A stretch of 64,000 nt of DNA, taken from positions 1 to 64,000 of the forward strand of contig PMOS01000007.1 of assembly GCA_003161435.1 (NCBI GenBank), read 5' to 3'. Positions 28,497-37,571 of this stretch are shown here, piece by piece (the first letter of the stretch is position 1; each line of letters starts with the position of its first letter). Source of the DNA: Vulcanimicrobiota bacterium. Its GTDB lineage: Bacteria > Vulcanimicrobiota > Vulcanimicrobiia > Vulcanimicrobiales > Vulcanimicrobiaceae. Under the pieces are notes generated by a model that saw nothing but the letters and a program-made list of their open reading frames with translations, was not told the origin of the DNA and ran no database searches. The position numbers were made by a program, and so were the translations under genes.

Positions 28497-30657
28497 CCCG
28501 TACCCCGCGAGCGAAGCGCTCGACGAGCGCTCCCAGCGCGGCGAGCTGCACCGGCTTGGCGAGATAGTCGTCCATCCCCGCGGCGAGGCACGCATCGCGA
28601 TCGCCCTCGAGCGCGTTGGCGGTCATGGCCACGATCGGCACGTGCCCGCCGCGCGCGTTCTCGGCACGCCGGATCGCGCGCGTGGCCTCGAATCCGTCGA
28701 CCTCGGGCATCTGGCAATCCATCAGCACGAGATCGTAGTTGCCGTGCGTGACCGCTTCGATCGCCTCGCGCCCGTCGGTGACGGCGTGCGCGCGATAGCC
28801 GAGCTTCTTGAGTTGCTGCAGCGCGAGCTTGCGGTTCACCGGATTGTCTTCGGCGACGAGCACGAGCATGTCGCCGCCGCGCTGCGTGACGACGCCGTCG
28901 AACGTCGCGACCGGGATCGTCGGCGCGACGGCGCCGTCGATCGCCGCAACCAAGGCATCGTGCAGGACACTGCGGCGAATCGGCTTGCGGACGACGGCCG
29001 CGAAGCCCTTCGCGCGCGCTTCGTGCAGGCTGGAGGTTTCGTTGGCGCCCGTGACGAGGACGAGCGGAACCGCTTCGAGGCCCGCGATGGCGTGGAGTCG
29101 CGCGCCCAGCGCGAAGGCGTCGTCACCGGCACCGCGGTCGACGATCACTGCATCGTAGGCGCCGCTGCGCGCGACCGCAGCCTTTGCCAGCTCGAGTCCG
29201 TGCGCGGCGTTCGCCGTGCTCGAGGCGACGACTCCCCAAGCGAACAGATACTGGTCGACGGCCTGGCGCGCCTCGCCCTCCGGATCGACGACGAGTACGC
29301 GAGCGCCGCGCAGCGCGCCGGTTCGCATCCCTTCGCCGTCGCGAACGACCTGCGCGAACGGAACCGTGAACCAGAATGTCGCACCGCCGCCGACGGTGCT
29401 CTCGAAGCCGATCGAACCACCCATGAGCTCGACCAATCGGCGTGAGATCGAGAGCCCCAGTCCCGTGCCGCCGTAGCGACGGCGCGTCGACTGATCGGCC
29501 TGCCGGAACGGCTCGAACAGATGACCCGCGGCGTCGGGCGCGATCCCCGGCCCGGTATCCGTCACCGAAAAGCGCAGCACGACGGTCTTCTCCGGTTCGA
29601 CGCGTTCCACGACCGCGCGAACCGTCACGCTGCCGCGTTCGGTGAACTTCACCGCGTTGCCGATCAGGTTGAGGAAGACTTGACGCAGGCGGTCGGCGTC
29701 GCCCAGCACTCGGCGCGGAACGTCGGGTGCGACGTAGGTCGCGAGCGAGAGCCCCTTCTTGCGCGCTGCGGCGCCCAGGATATCGGTCGCGTTCTCCAGC
29801 GCAGCGACCGGCGCGAACGGGATGCTCTCGAGATCCATTCGACCGGCTTCGATCTTGGAGAAGTCCAAGATGTCGTTCACGACCGCGAGCAGCGAGTCGG
29901 CGGAGTCGCGCACGGTGACGGCGTAGTCGCGCGCCTCGTCGGACAGCGGCGTGCCCAGCAACAGCTCCGACATCCCGACCACGGCGTTGATCGGCGTGCG
30001 AATCTCGTGACTCATCGTCGCCAGGAACTGCGACTTGATCTCGGCCACTTCGACGGCCCGATCGTGCGCCGCCCGAATCGCCTCTTCGGCAGCCTTGCGC
30101 TGCGTGATGTCGCGCAGAATGATGATTCGCTCGTCGCCCAGCCCGGCGGTGACGTCGCGACCGCGAGCGAACTCCACCGGGAAGAGCGTCCCGCGCGCGT
30201 CGCGTCCGACCGTCTCGACGATCGTCGCTTCCTGCTGCCCGGCGACGCTCGTGTAGTCGGGCAGCATGCGCGTGACCGACGTGCCGATCATCTCTTCGGC
30301 GACGAAACCGAACAGCGCCGCCGCGGCGCGGTTCACCGACACCACCGCGCCACGCGCGTCGACCGAAACCAGCGCGTCCGCGACGCCGTCGACGATCCCG
30401 CGCAGGCGGCGCTCGTTGGTCGCGACAGCGCGTGAGAGCCGGTGGGTCTCGCTGAGGAGCGCAACGACGAGAAACGTCGTGGCGACCAGCCAAACGATCC
30501 AGATGTATCCGGCTCGCGTCCCGGCCCCACCGGCGATTTGGAAGAACGACGCGCTGCCCAACGCGACGACCAAAAACACCGCGCCCGCGAGCACGGCGAT
30601 GCGACGTCGCTGCGGCGAGTGGGGAAGCGTCGCCGGATCGAGAGCGGAAGGATTCAC
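28486..30657 (-). CDS. Hybrid sensor histidine kinase (BarA-type)
   Basis: A 723-residue membrane sensor. Two hydrophobic helices (about 19-40 and 51-69) with a very short periplasmic loop precede a PAS domain (82-190, ILRDITQRKAAE). The HisKA domain has H217 in ATMSHEIRTPINAV, and HATPase follows with DADRLRQVFLNLIGNAVKF and GGTGLGLSISRRLVE. A first receiver domain (about 455-570) keeps an Asp and KP but lacks the usual MP after the acceptor, and the second (about 595-715) is canonical with D647 in VLMDCQMPEVDG. With the HPt gene it forms a phosphorelay; no signal is evident. Confidence 0.9.
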   Translation of the reverse strand: MNPSALDPATLPHSPQRRRIAVLAGAVFLVVALGSASFFQIAGGAGTRAGYIWIVWLVATTFLVVALLSETHRLSRAVATNERRLRGIVDGVADALVSVDARGAVVSVNRAAAALFGFVAEEMIGTSVTRMLPDYTSVAGQQEATIVETVGRDARGTLFPVEFARGRDVTAGLGDERIIILRDITQRKAAEEAIRAAHDRAVEVAEIKSQFLATMSHEIRTPINAVVGMSELLLGTPLSDEARDYAVTVRDSADSLLAVVNDILDFSKIEAGRMDLESIPFAPVAALENATDILGAAARKKGLSLATYVAPDVPRRVLGDADRLRQVFLNLIGNAVKFTERGSVTVRAVVERVEPEKTVVLRFSVTDTGPGIAPDAAGHLFEPFRQADQSTRRRYGGTGLGLSISRRLVELMGGSIGFESTVGGGATFWFTVPFAQVVRDGEGMRTGALRGARVLVVDPEGEARQAVDQYLFAWGVVASSTANAAHGLELAKAAVARSGAYDAVIVDRGAGDDAFALGARLHAIAGLEAVPLVLVTGANETSSLHEARAKGFAAVVRKPIRRSVLHDALVAAIDGAVAPTIPVATFDGVVTQRGGDMLVLVAEDNPVNRKLALQQLKKLGYRAHAVTDGREAIEAVTHGNYDLVLMDCQMPEVDGFEATRAIRRAENARGGHVPIVAMTANALEGDRDACLAAGMDDYLAKPVQLAALGALVERFARGVRVAG

Positions 30658-30765
30658 TGCCCGTCGCGTTCTCGGCCAAGGCCCGAGCGCCCGTGGAAAC
30701 GATGGCCAGTTGCGCTAAGAATGCGTAACTTTCAGCCTCGCTTTGAGGGCCTGCGGGCTGATTCT

Positions 30766-31860
30766 TTACGCTCGCTCGACAAACATCGCGTCGCCGAAGG
30801 AGAAAAAGCGATATTCGTGCTCGATCGCCTCCCGATAGGCGTCGCGCACGCGGTCGTATCCGGCGAACGCCGCCACCAGTACGAGCAGCGTCGAGCGCGG
30901 CAGGTGGAAGTTGGTGAGCAGCGCGTCGACCACCGCAAACGCGAACCCCGGCGTTACGAAGAGATTTGTTTCCGCCTCGCCGGCGTGCACGATGCCGTCG
31001 TGCAGCGCGGCACCTTCGAGCGCGCGCAGCGCGGTCGTCCCGGCGGCGACGATTCGCCGGCCGTCGCGCCGCGCCGCCGCGACCGCGGCAGCCGTCTGCG
31101 GCGGGATCGCGTAGCGTTCGGCGTGCATGACGTGCTCGTCGATCGCCGCGCCGTTCATCGGCCGGAACGTCGCGATCCCGATGTCGAGCACCAGTGGCGC
31201 AATCGTGACGTCCCGCGCGCGAATCTCGGCTAGGATCTCTTCGGTGAAGTGCAGCGACGCAGTCGGTGCGGCGACGCTGCCCGGGACGCGCGCGAAGACC
31301 GTTTGGTAGCGCTGCGCTCGCGCGGCGTCGGCGTCACCGGCCGATGCGCCGCGCGCGACGACGTACGGCGGCAGCGGCACCTCGCCGTGCCGTTCCAGGA
31401 GCGCGCCGACGTCGACACCGTCGTCGAACCGGAGCACGCGCGGTCCGTCCGGGAGGACGTCGACGATCGTCGCGCCCGCGCCGCCCGCGTCGATGCGCGC
31501 GCCCGCCCGCAGCTTGCGCCCCGGCCGCACGAGCGCCAGCCACTCGCGCGCCGCCGGATCGAATCGCGCTTGGGCGCGCGGGCGCAGCAGCAAGATCTCC
31601 GCCTCGCCGCCGCCGTCGCGCGTCGCGCGCAAGCGGGCGCGCACGACGCGCGTCTCGTTGACGACCAGCACGTCCCCCGCGCGCAGCAGCGTGGGAAACT
31701 CGGCGAACGTTCGGTGCTTGGGCGCGCCGTTCGGCGGGACGACCAGCAACCGCGCCGCTTCGCGACGCGCGGCCGGCTCCTGCGCGATCAGGTGCGGCGG
31801 CAGCGCGTAGTCGTACGCTGCGACGTCACGCGGCGCTCGCGCTCCGTCTCGAACGCTCAG
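30766..31860 (-). CDS. queA: S-adenosylmethionine:tRNA ribosyltransferase-isomerase, probable CTG start
   Basis: Adds the cyclopentene moiety in queuosine synthesis. With the CTG start at 31860 it has 364 residues and keeps the essential N-terminal motif YDYALPPHLIAQEPAARR before LLRAGDVLVVNETRVVRARL; the first ordinary start (TTG 31749) would remove it. The CTG overlaps the TGA of the PilZ gene (CTGA), in the same style as the ATGA and GTGA overlaps elsewhere. The C-terminus has NFHLPRSTLLVLVAAFAGYD, the family signature. It is the last gene of a long minus-strand operon. Confidence 0.92.
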   Translation of the reverse strand: MSVRDGARAPRDVAAYDYALPPHLIAQEPAARREAARLLVVPPNGAPKHRTFAEFPTLLRAGDVLVVNETRVVRARLRATRDGGGEAEILLLRPRAQARFDPAAREWLALVRPGRKLRAGARIDAGGAGATIVDVLPDGPRVLRFDDGVDVGALLERHGEVPLPPYVVARGASAGDADAARAQRYQTVFARVPGSVAAPTASLHFTEEILAEIRARDVTIAPLVLDIGIATFRPMNGAAIDEHVMHAERYAIPPQTAAAVAAARRDGRRIVAAGTTALRALEGAALHDGIVHAGEAETNLFVTPGFAFAVVDALLTNFHLPRSTLLVLVAAFAGYDRVRDAYREAIEHEYRFFSFGDAMFVERA

Positions 31861-32198
31861 CTCGGCGCCCGTTGGCGTTCGATCTCCATGAACTGCCGCA
31901 GCCGTCCCAGGTCCGCTTCAGACACGTCGAGGAACTGCACGCCGACCGCGAACGTGTCGCGCTCGAACGCGCGCACCCACCGCACCTCGCCGCGGAACAC
32001 GAAAAACGGCGTGCGCTTGAAGGTGAACGTGTAGACCGTGCGCTTGGGCAGATACTGATCGGAGATCACCCGCATCCCGGTCGGGCCGATGTCGGCGATC
32101 GAGGCGCGGAAGAGCGTGAACGAGACTTTGTCCTCGACGAGCACGTCGATGAACTTGCGCAACCGGATCGCATCCTCTGGGAGATTGTCGTCAACCAT
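31857..32198 (-). CDS. PilZ-domain protein
   Basis: A 113-residue protein with an all-beta PilZ-like pattern: VSFTLFRASIADIGPTGMRV (the D/NxSxxG strand), then a TFKRTPFFVFRGEVRWVR sheet and FAVGVQFLDVSEADLGRLRQF at the end. The RxxxR arm is partial (RLRKFIDV), so c-di-GMP binding is plausible but not certain. It overlaps the SpoIID gene by eight bases and queA by three. Confidence 0.75.
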   Translation of the reverse strand: MVDDNLPEDAIRLRKFIDVLVEDKVSFTLFRASIADIGPTGMRVISDQYLPKRTVYTFTFKRTPFFVFRGEVRWVRAFERDTFAVGVQFLDVSEADLGRLRQFMEIERQRAPS

Positions 32199-33189
32199 TC
32201 GTCACCGACGTCCCGGGGAAATAGAACGCGAGGATCGCGGCAGCCGAGCCTCCCGAGGACGCGAAGAAGCGCGCTCCCCATTGACACAGCCCCACACCGT
32301 GGCCACGTCCCGCACCTTCGATGACGAGCCGCGGCGCGGCCTGCGTCGCGTCGATCCGTACCGCGCGCAGCCACGAGCTGCGCACCAGATCCGAGCCGAG
32401 CGCACGCCGGAACTCGGCGACCGGGATCGTCGCCTCCGCCGTACCGAGCAGCGAAACCGTTCGCGGTCGTCCGCTCGGATCGGGTTCGCCGAGCGCGGTT
32501 CCGACCAGCGTTCCCCCGGTGCGCGCGCCGAACGCCGCCAACACCCGGTCGAGCCCGGTGCTCCGCGTCCAGCGATAGTCGGGCGCGGGATTGCAGTACG
32601 GATCGGCGACGCCGCGCAAGTACGGGAACGCGACCCCGCCCCACGCCGAGCCGCTGTCGGCGGTGTGACCGCCGCAGCACGAACTGTAGAACGCGGATGC
32701 CGGCCCACCGCCGTAGGCCAGGGTGCGGCCGCGCGTCGCCCGGACGGCGGCGGTCGACGCCGGGTGCTCGGCATCGACCCCGCCCCAGCGCTGATCGGAG
32801 TCGTTGGCCTGTACGTCGTACGGGCGCGAGAGCGATCGGCGGCCCAGGGCGAACGTGCGCGCCAGGATCGCCTGCGCCTCGAGCGCGGCCGCGGGCCACG
32901 ACGGCGGTGACTCGAGCGGGACGACGCCCTGCAGATACTGATCGACGTCGATCGTCGTCACCAGCGCGAACTTCCCATCGGACGTCCCGACGGTCGAGGG
33001 CGCGCCGCGCCAGCGTTTGCCGGCGAAGCCGAACGTGCCGTCGGCGTAGACCTGCGGCGTCTCGCCGCGCGCGTCGGTCGCGACGAGCACGCGGATCTGC
33101 GGCGAGAGCGGATCCCATAGGTCGAGCCCGCCGGTCGCGATCGTCGTTGCTCCGGCGATCCCCTTCAGGAACGCCGCGCGCGCGATCAC
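32191..33189 (-). CDS. SpoIID/LytB-domain protein
   Basis: A 332-residue, apparently exported protein (hydrophobic N-terminus about 4-20, with a poor signal). The SpoIID/LytB domain covers most of the rest: DVDQYLQGVVPLESPPSWP, then AILARTFALGR, FYSSCCGGHTADSGSAWGG and GAGRGHGVGLCQWGA with the conserved HGVGxxQxGA motif. In sporulators SpoIID is a lytic transglycosylase, and homologues occur in non-sporulating bacteria. Its place beside a PBP and PASTA kinase fits a wall-remodelling role. Confidence 0.88.
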   Translation of the reverse strand: MIARAAFLKGIAGATTIATGGLDLWDPLSPQIRVLVATDARGETPQVYADGTFGFAGKRWRGAPSTVGTSDGKFALVTTIDVDQYLQGVVPLESPPSWPAAALEAQAILARTFALGRRSLSRPYDVQANDSDQRWGGVDAEHPASTAAVRATRGRTLAYGGGPASAFYSSCCGGHTADSGSAWGGVAFPYLRGVADPYCNPAPDYRWTRSTGLDRVLAAFGARTGGTLVGTALGEPDPSGRPRTVSLLGTAEATIPVAEFRRALGSDLVRSSWLRAVRIDATQAAPRLVIEGAGRGHGVGLCQWGARFFASSGGSAAAILAFYFPGTSVTNG

Positions 33190-34262
33190 AGCAAGCGCGG
33201 CTGGGCGCCTTCGCGCATGACGATTCCCAGATGCGCGTGCGCGGCGGCGGTCGACTTGCGACCGCTTGCGGTTCGCTGCACGAAGCCGCTCTTGAGCAGG
33301 TAGGGCTCGACGACGTCTTCGAGCGTCTCGACGTCTTCGGTCAGCGTCGCGGCGATCGCGGCGATCCCGACCGGACCGCCGCCGTACTGCTTGGCGATCG
33401 TTTCGAGGTAGGCGCGGTCGAGGCGGTCCAGGCCGAGCTCGTCGACGCCTTCGCGGCGCAGGGCCTCGCCGGCGACCTCGGCGGTCACCACGCCGTCGGC
33501 GCGCACCTCCGCGTAGTCGCGCACGCGGCGCAGCAACCGGTTCGCGATGCGCGGTGTCCCGCGGCTGCGCTCCGCGATCGTCCGCGCGCCGTCGCGCTCG
33601 ATCGCGATGTCGAGCACGCGCGCGCTGCGCTCGACGATGCGCTGCAGCTCGGCCGGCTCGTAGTACTCGAGGTGGTGCACGATCCCGAAACGATCGCGCA
33701 GCGGCGCCGACAGCATTCCGGCCCGCGTCGTCGCACCGACCAGCGTGAAGCGCTTGAGCGGGAGCTTGAGCGTCTTCGCGTAGGCGCCGCGGTCGACGAC
33801 GAAGTCGATCTGGAAGTCTTCCATCGCGGGATAGAGATATTCTTCGACGACCGTGCCCAGCCGGTGGATCTCGTCGATGAACAGCACGTCGCCATGCTCG
33901 AGCGCGGTCAGGATGCCGACCAGGTCCTTGGGCTTCTCGAGCGTCGGGCCGGAGGTCGGTCGCAGCGTACCGCCGGTTGCGCGCGCGATCAGGTTCGCCA
34001 GCGTCGTCTTGCCCAAACCGGGCGGCCCGGAGAACAGCACGTGCTCGAGCGGCTCGTTGCGCCGCGCCGCCGCGTCGATCGCGATGCGCAGGTTGTCGAC
34101 GATCTGCTCTTGGCCGACGTAGTCGCCGAACGTCCGAGGGCGGAGCGTCGCACCGTAGACTTCGTCCTCGAGCGACGCGTCGGCACCGATGATGCGCGGC
34201 GCTTCTTCTTCGGCCGGCGCATCGGCGGGGCCGGCGATCTTCTTGCGCACCGAGTCACTCAT
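33186..34262 (-). CDS. ruvB: Holliday junction branch-migration ATPase RuvB
   Basis: A 358-residue AAA+ motor. Walker A is FSGPPGLGKTT (78-88), Walker B is LFIDEIHRLG, the sensor loop is VGATTRAGMLSAPLRDRFG, and the C-terminal winged helix carries GGPVGIAAIAATLTEDVETLE. The N-terminal 40 residues are slightly longer than usual. The start ATG at 34262 overlaps ruvA by eight bases, and a further upstream ATG lies inside ruvA and is unlikely. Confidence 0.95.
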   Translation of the reverse strand: MSDSVRKKIAGPADAPAEEEAPRIIGADASLEDEVYGATLRPRTFGDYVGQEQIVDNLRIAIDAAARRNEPLEHVLFSGPPGLGKTTLANLIARATGGTLRPTSGPTLEKPKDLVGILTALEHGDVLFIDEIHRLGTVVEEYLYPAMEDFQIDFVVDRGAYAKTLKLPLKRFTLVGATTRAGMLSAPLRDRFGIVHHLEYYEPAELQRIVERSARVLDIAIERDGARTIAERSRGTPRIANRLLRRVRDYAEVRADGVVTAEVAGEALRREGVDELGLDRLDRAYLETIAKQYGGGPVGIAAIAATLTEDVETLEDVVEPYLLKSGFVQRTASGRKSTAAAHAHLGIVMREGAQPRLL

Positions 34263-34890
34263 GCGCGGTGGTCGCTGTGTTGCGGTGACGATAGATCTCG
34301 GCCAACAAGGCCTCGGCATCGTCGACTTGCGGCGCGCGCTCGAGCGTCTGGGCGATCATCGCTTCGGCTTCGGTGCGGCGGTAGGCGAGTTGCAGCAAGA
34401 CCGCTAGCGCCTCGCCGGCGAACTCGGGCATCGGCGGCTGCTCGAGGATCGCCCGCTGCGGCGCGTCCTGGATCAGCAAGAACCGAGCGACCTTCCCTTG
34501 CAGCTTGGCGACGATGTCGCGCGCCTTCTGCTGTCCGATCCCCGGCAACGTCTTGAGGAAGTTGTGGTCGCCCTCGTCGATCGCGCGCGCGATGCGCGCC
34601 ATCGGCGCCGAGAACGCGCGCGCCGCCGACTTCGGTCCGATCGACGCGACCGACAGCAGCGACTCGAAGAACTCGCGCTCGATCCCGTTGCTGAAACCGA
34701 AGAACGTGAAACGTCCGGCGTTGCCGTCGAGGGCGAAGTGCGGGTAGATCTCCAGCGTCACGGCCCCGCTCTCGGGGACCTTCGCGATCACGCTCGGCGG
34801 CAGAACGACGTCGTACACCAAGCCGCTTGCGTCGACGCGCACGATCTCCCCCGCGCGCTCGAGCACGGTCCCGGAGATGCGAGAGAACAC
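34255..34890 (-). CDS. ruvA: Holliday junction DNA helicase subunit RuvA
   Basis: A 211-residue tetrameric junction binder. The N-terminal OB-fold is FSRISGTVLERAGEIVRVDA and the helix-hairpin-helix region includes DHNFLKTLPGIGQQKARDIV. The third domain, which contacts RuvB, is the acidic C-terminal part ending in TTAHE. The start GTG at 34890 overlaps the ruvC stop (TAGTG). Confidence 0.92.
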   Translation of the reverse strand: MFSRISGTVLERAGEIVRVDASGLVYDVVLPPSVIAKVPESGAVTLEIYPHFALDGNAGRFTFFGFSNGIEREFFESLLSVASIGPKSAARAFSAPMARIARAIDEGDHNFLKTLPGIGQQKARDIVAKLQGKVARFLLIQDAPQRAILEQPPMPEFAGEALAVLLQLAYRRTEAEAMIAQTLERAPQVDDAEALLAEIYRHRNTATTAHE

Positions 34891-35441
34891 TATGCGAGCC
34901 GGCTGGCTCTGGAACGGCGCTGGGGCATCACGACGCCGAGTTCGGCAAAGCGGTCGCGTTGTGCTTCCACGTTCGAGAACGCGATCGCCAGCGCCAACGC
35001 GTCGCTCACGTCGTCGGGATGCGGGGGCGTGGCCAGGCCGAGCAGCCGAACGACCATTCCTTTGACCTGCGCCTTGCTCGCCGAGCCGCTTCCCGCCAGC
35101 GCGCGCTTGACCATCGAATGCGCGAGATCGTGCACCGGCAGGCCGTTGGCGCCGGCGGCGAGCGCGAGCACGCCGCGTGCGTGGCCCATCAGCACCGCGG
35201 TCTGTGGGTGCTCGTACGACGTCCACAGCTCTTCGACCACCATGCAGTCGGGGCGCGTCGCGCGCACGACCTCGACCATTGCGTCGTGCAGTTGGACGAG
35301 CCGCTGCGCCAGCGGCGCGGCCGGCGCGGGCTGCAGCACGCCGCCTTCGATCAAGCGCAGCGCGCCGTCCCGCACTTCAATGACGCCGTAGCCGGTCGTG
35401 CGCAGCCCCGGGTCGACGCCCAAGATGCGGCGCACCATCAC
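34890..35441 (-). CDS. ruvC: Crossover junction endodeoxyribonuclease RuvC
   Basis: A 183-residue resolvase. The catalytic acids are visible as D10 in ILGVDPGLRTTGYGV, E70 in VVEELW, and D144/D147 in HPDDVSDALALAI. It is normal in length. The ATG at 35441 overlaps the pknB stop. The genes run ruvC-ruvA-ruvB on the minus strand. Confidence 0.93.
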   Translation of the reverse strand: MMVRRILGVDPGLRTTGYGVIEVRDGALRLIEGGVLQPAPAAPLAQRLVQLHDAMVEVVRATRPDCMVVEELWTSYEHPQTAVLMGHARGVLALAAGANGLPVHDLAHSMVKRALAGSGSASKAQVKGMVVRLLGLATPPHPDDVSDALALAIAFSNVEAQRDRFAELGVVMPQRRSRASRLA

Positions 35442-37531
35442 GGGCCGTTCGTGCGCATGACGTAGAGGTTGACCGTCTCGCCGGGCTTCACGCTCGAGTT
35501 CGCCTCGGGCTCGGTGCGCACGACCTGTCCGTCCTGGACCGGGCTCTCGTTGGTGTACGCGATGTTGCCGATCTGATAGCCCTGCGCGATGAGTGCCGCC
35601 TTGGCGGCATCGAGCGTCATTCCGGTCACGTCGGGAACGGTGCCCGAGACGCTCAAGTAGATCGTCACCTTGGAGCCCTTCTTCGCGGGCGTGTTCGGAT
35701 CGGGCTGCTGCAGCGCGATCTTCTGCGTCGGGTTCGCCGCGTCGACCGTATAGGCGCGCGTCACGTCGAACCCCGCGCTGCGTAGCGCGGCCTCCGCGGC
35801 GTCCGGATCGAGCCCGACGACGTTGGGTACTTGCACGCTGGCCGGGCCGTTGCTCAGTACGACCGTCACGCCGGATTTGGGAGCGACCGTCGTGCCGGGA
35901 TCGGGGTCCTGCGACATGATGACGTTGGGCGGAACGGTGTCGCTCTCGGTGGATTGCCCCACCGTCAACGACAAACCGGCTGCGGCAAGGCGCCGGCGCG
36001 CGTCGTCGAGCGTCGCGCCGACGACACCGGGGACGACGATCGGTTTCGTGCCTTTCGAGACGGTCAGCGTCACGATCGCGTTCTCTTTCACCGACGTGCC
36101 GACGTCCGGGTTGAGCGCGATGACTTGTCCGGCCGGCACCGTGGCGCTGTACGCGTCGACGGTCTTGAAGCGGAGCTTGGCGTCCTGTAGCCGGCGCTCG
36201 GCGTCGGCGACGTTGTAGCCCTTCGCATCGGGGACGTTCACGCGCGGCGCGCCGCCCGAGACGACCAGCGCGACGGTGTCATCCCGCCCGATCTTCGTCC
36301 CCGGCGCGGGGTCTTGCCGGATCACCCGGTCCTGCGGGACGGTTTCGCTGATCTCGGTCGCGACCGTCGACTTCACGCCCAGGCTGAACAGCGTCTGCTG
36401 CGCTTGGATCGCGAGCTTCCCCTGGAGATCGGGGACGTCAATGGTCTTGGCGGGCGCGAAGATCGGTCCGTGGAGCGCGAAGTAACCGAGTGCGATCGCG
36501 AGCAGCAACAACAACGGGAAGGCGATCCAGCGAGGGTCAGGGCCGTGGCGCTCGCGCTCGAGGAGCTCGACCGGCTCCGCGGCCCGCCGATCGCTGAGGT
36601 CGGGCGCAACCGAACGGCGGGGCGGCGGCCCGGGCGGCACTTTGGCTGCACCGAGCCGCGAGGTGGGTGCATCGGCGAACTCGCCCGGCGGCTGGGCGAC
36701 GTTGGGGCGCTCGCGCGCCTCGCGCAGCGCGCTCGCGAGCTCGGTCGCCGACGCAAAACGCTGCTCGGGGTTCTTGCGCAGCAGCCGCGCGACGATCGAC
36801 GCGACGGCCGGGCTCACGCCGCTCGTCGCAGCGTCGATCGGCGGCGGTTCGACCGAGACATGCTTGAGCGCGACCGCTACGGGCGTATCGCCGGAGAACG
36901 GCAACGACCCCGTCAGCATCTGGTACAGCACCACGCCCACCGAGTAGAGGTCGCTGCGCTCGTCGATGTCGTGGCCCTGCGCCTGCTCGGGCGAGATATA
37001 CGCGACGCTGCCCATCACCATCCCGGGCTGCGTGACGCCCAAGGTGTGTTCGGAGACGGCGCGCGCGATGCCGAAGTCGCTGAGCTTGACCACGTCGTCT
37101 TTGGTCACCAGGATGTTGGCCGGCTTGACGTCGCGATGGAGCAGGCCTTGACGGTGCGCGTTGGCGAGCCCGCTGGCGATCTGAACGGCGTAGTCGACCG
37201 CGACCGGTTCGGGCAGGACGCGTTCGTCGCGCATGATGTCGCCGAGCGTCGCGCCGTCGACCAGCTCCATCACGATGTAGTACGAGTGATCTTCTTGCCC
37301 GAAGTCGTAGACGTTGACGATGTTCGGATGCGACAGCTTCGCCGCCGACTGCGCTTCGTAGGAGAAGCGCTTGACGAAATCATCGTCCGAGGCGTACTGC
37401 TCCCGCAGCACCTTGATCGCGACGCGCCGGCGCAGCAACGTGTCGGTACCGACATAGACGTTGGCCATCCCGCCGTTGCCGAGGTTGCCGTCGACGCGAT
37501 ACCGGCTGTTGAAGATCTTCTGTGTGTCCAC
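35438..37531 (-). CDS. pknB: PASTA-domain serine/threonine protein kinase
   Basis: A membrane Hanks-type kinase of 697 residues. The kinase domain (about 10-275) has the GNLGNGGMANVYVG loop, K40, LLHRDVKPANILV (D134), DFG (152-154) and YISPEQAQG. A single membrane helix (about 338-357) is followed by five PASTA repeats (about 363-690), each about 66 residues with the VPDV/VPNVVG start. The domains sense muropeptides or lipid II in relatives. The neighbours are a class B PBP and, further on, SpoIID, matching a wall-growth signalling unit. Confidence 0.95.
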   Translation of the reverse strand: MDTQKIFNSRYRVDGNLGNGGMANVYVGTDTLLRRRVAIKVLREQYASDDDFVKRFSYEAQSAAKLSHPNIVNVYDFGQEDHSYYIVMELVDGATLGDIMRDERVLPEPVAVDYAVQIASGLANAHRQGLLHRDVKPANILVTKDDVVKLSDFGIARAVSEHTLGVTQPGMVMGSVAYISPEQAQGHDIDERSDLYSVGVVLYQMLTGSLPFSGDTPVAVALKHVSVEPPPIDAATSGVSPAVASIVARLLRKNPEQRFASATELASALREARERPNVAQPPGEFADAPTSRLGAAKVPPGPPPRRSVAPDLSDRRAAEPVELLERERHGPDPRWIAFPLLLLLAIALGYFALHGPIFAPAKTIDVPDLQGKLAIQAQQTLFSLGVKSTVATEISETVPQDRVIRQDPAPGTKIGRDDTVALVVSGGAPRVNVPDAKGYNVADAERRLQDAKLRFKTVDAYSATVPAGQVIALNPDVGTSVKENAIVTLTVSKGTKPIVVPGVVGATLDDARRRLAAAGLSLTVGQSTESDTVPPNVIMSQDPDPGTTVAPKSGVTVVLSNGPASVQVPNVVGLDPDAAEAALRSAGFDVTRAYTVDAANPTQKIALQQPDPNTPAKKGSKVTIYLSVSGTVPDVTGMTLDAAKAALIAQGYQIGNIAYTNESPVQDGQVVRTEPEANSSVKPGETVNLYVMRTNGP

Positions 37532-37571
37532 GCGCTACAGCCTGGAAAGCACTCGCTGCGGCATCGATCCC

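Noticed and set aside
35438-37531. PASTA repeats as a DNA tandem repeat
   Set aside because: The five repeats are similar at the protein-domain level only; the DNA is diverged and the gene is a normal kinase.
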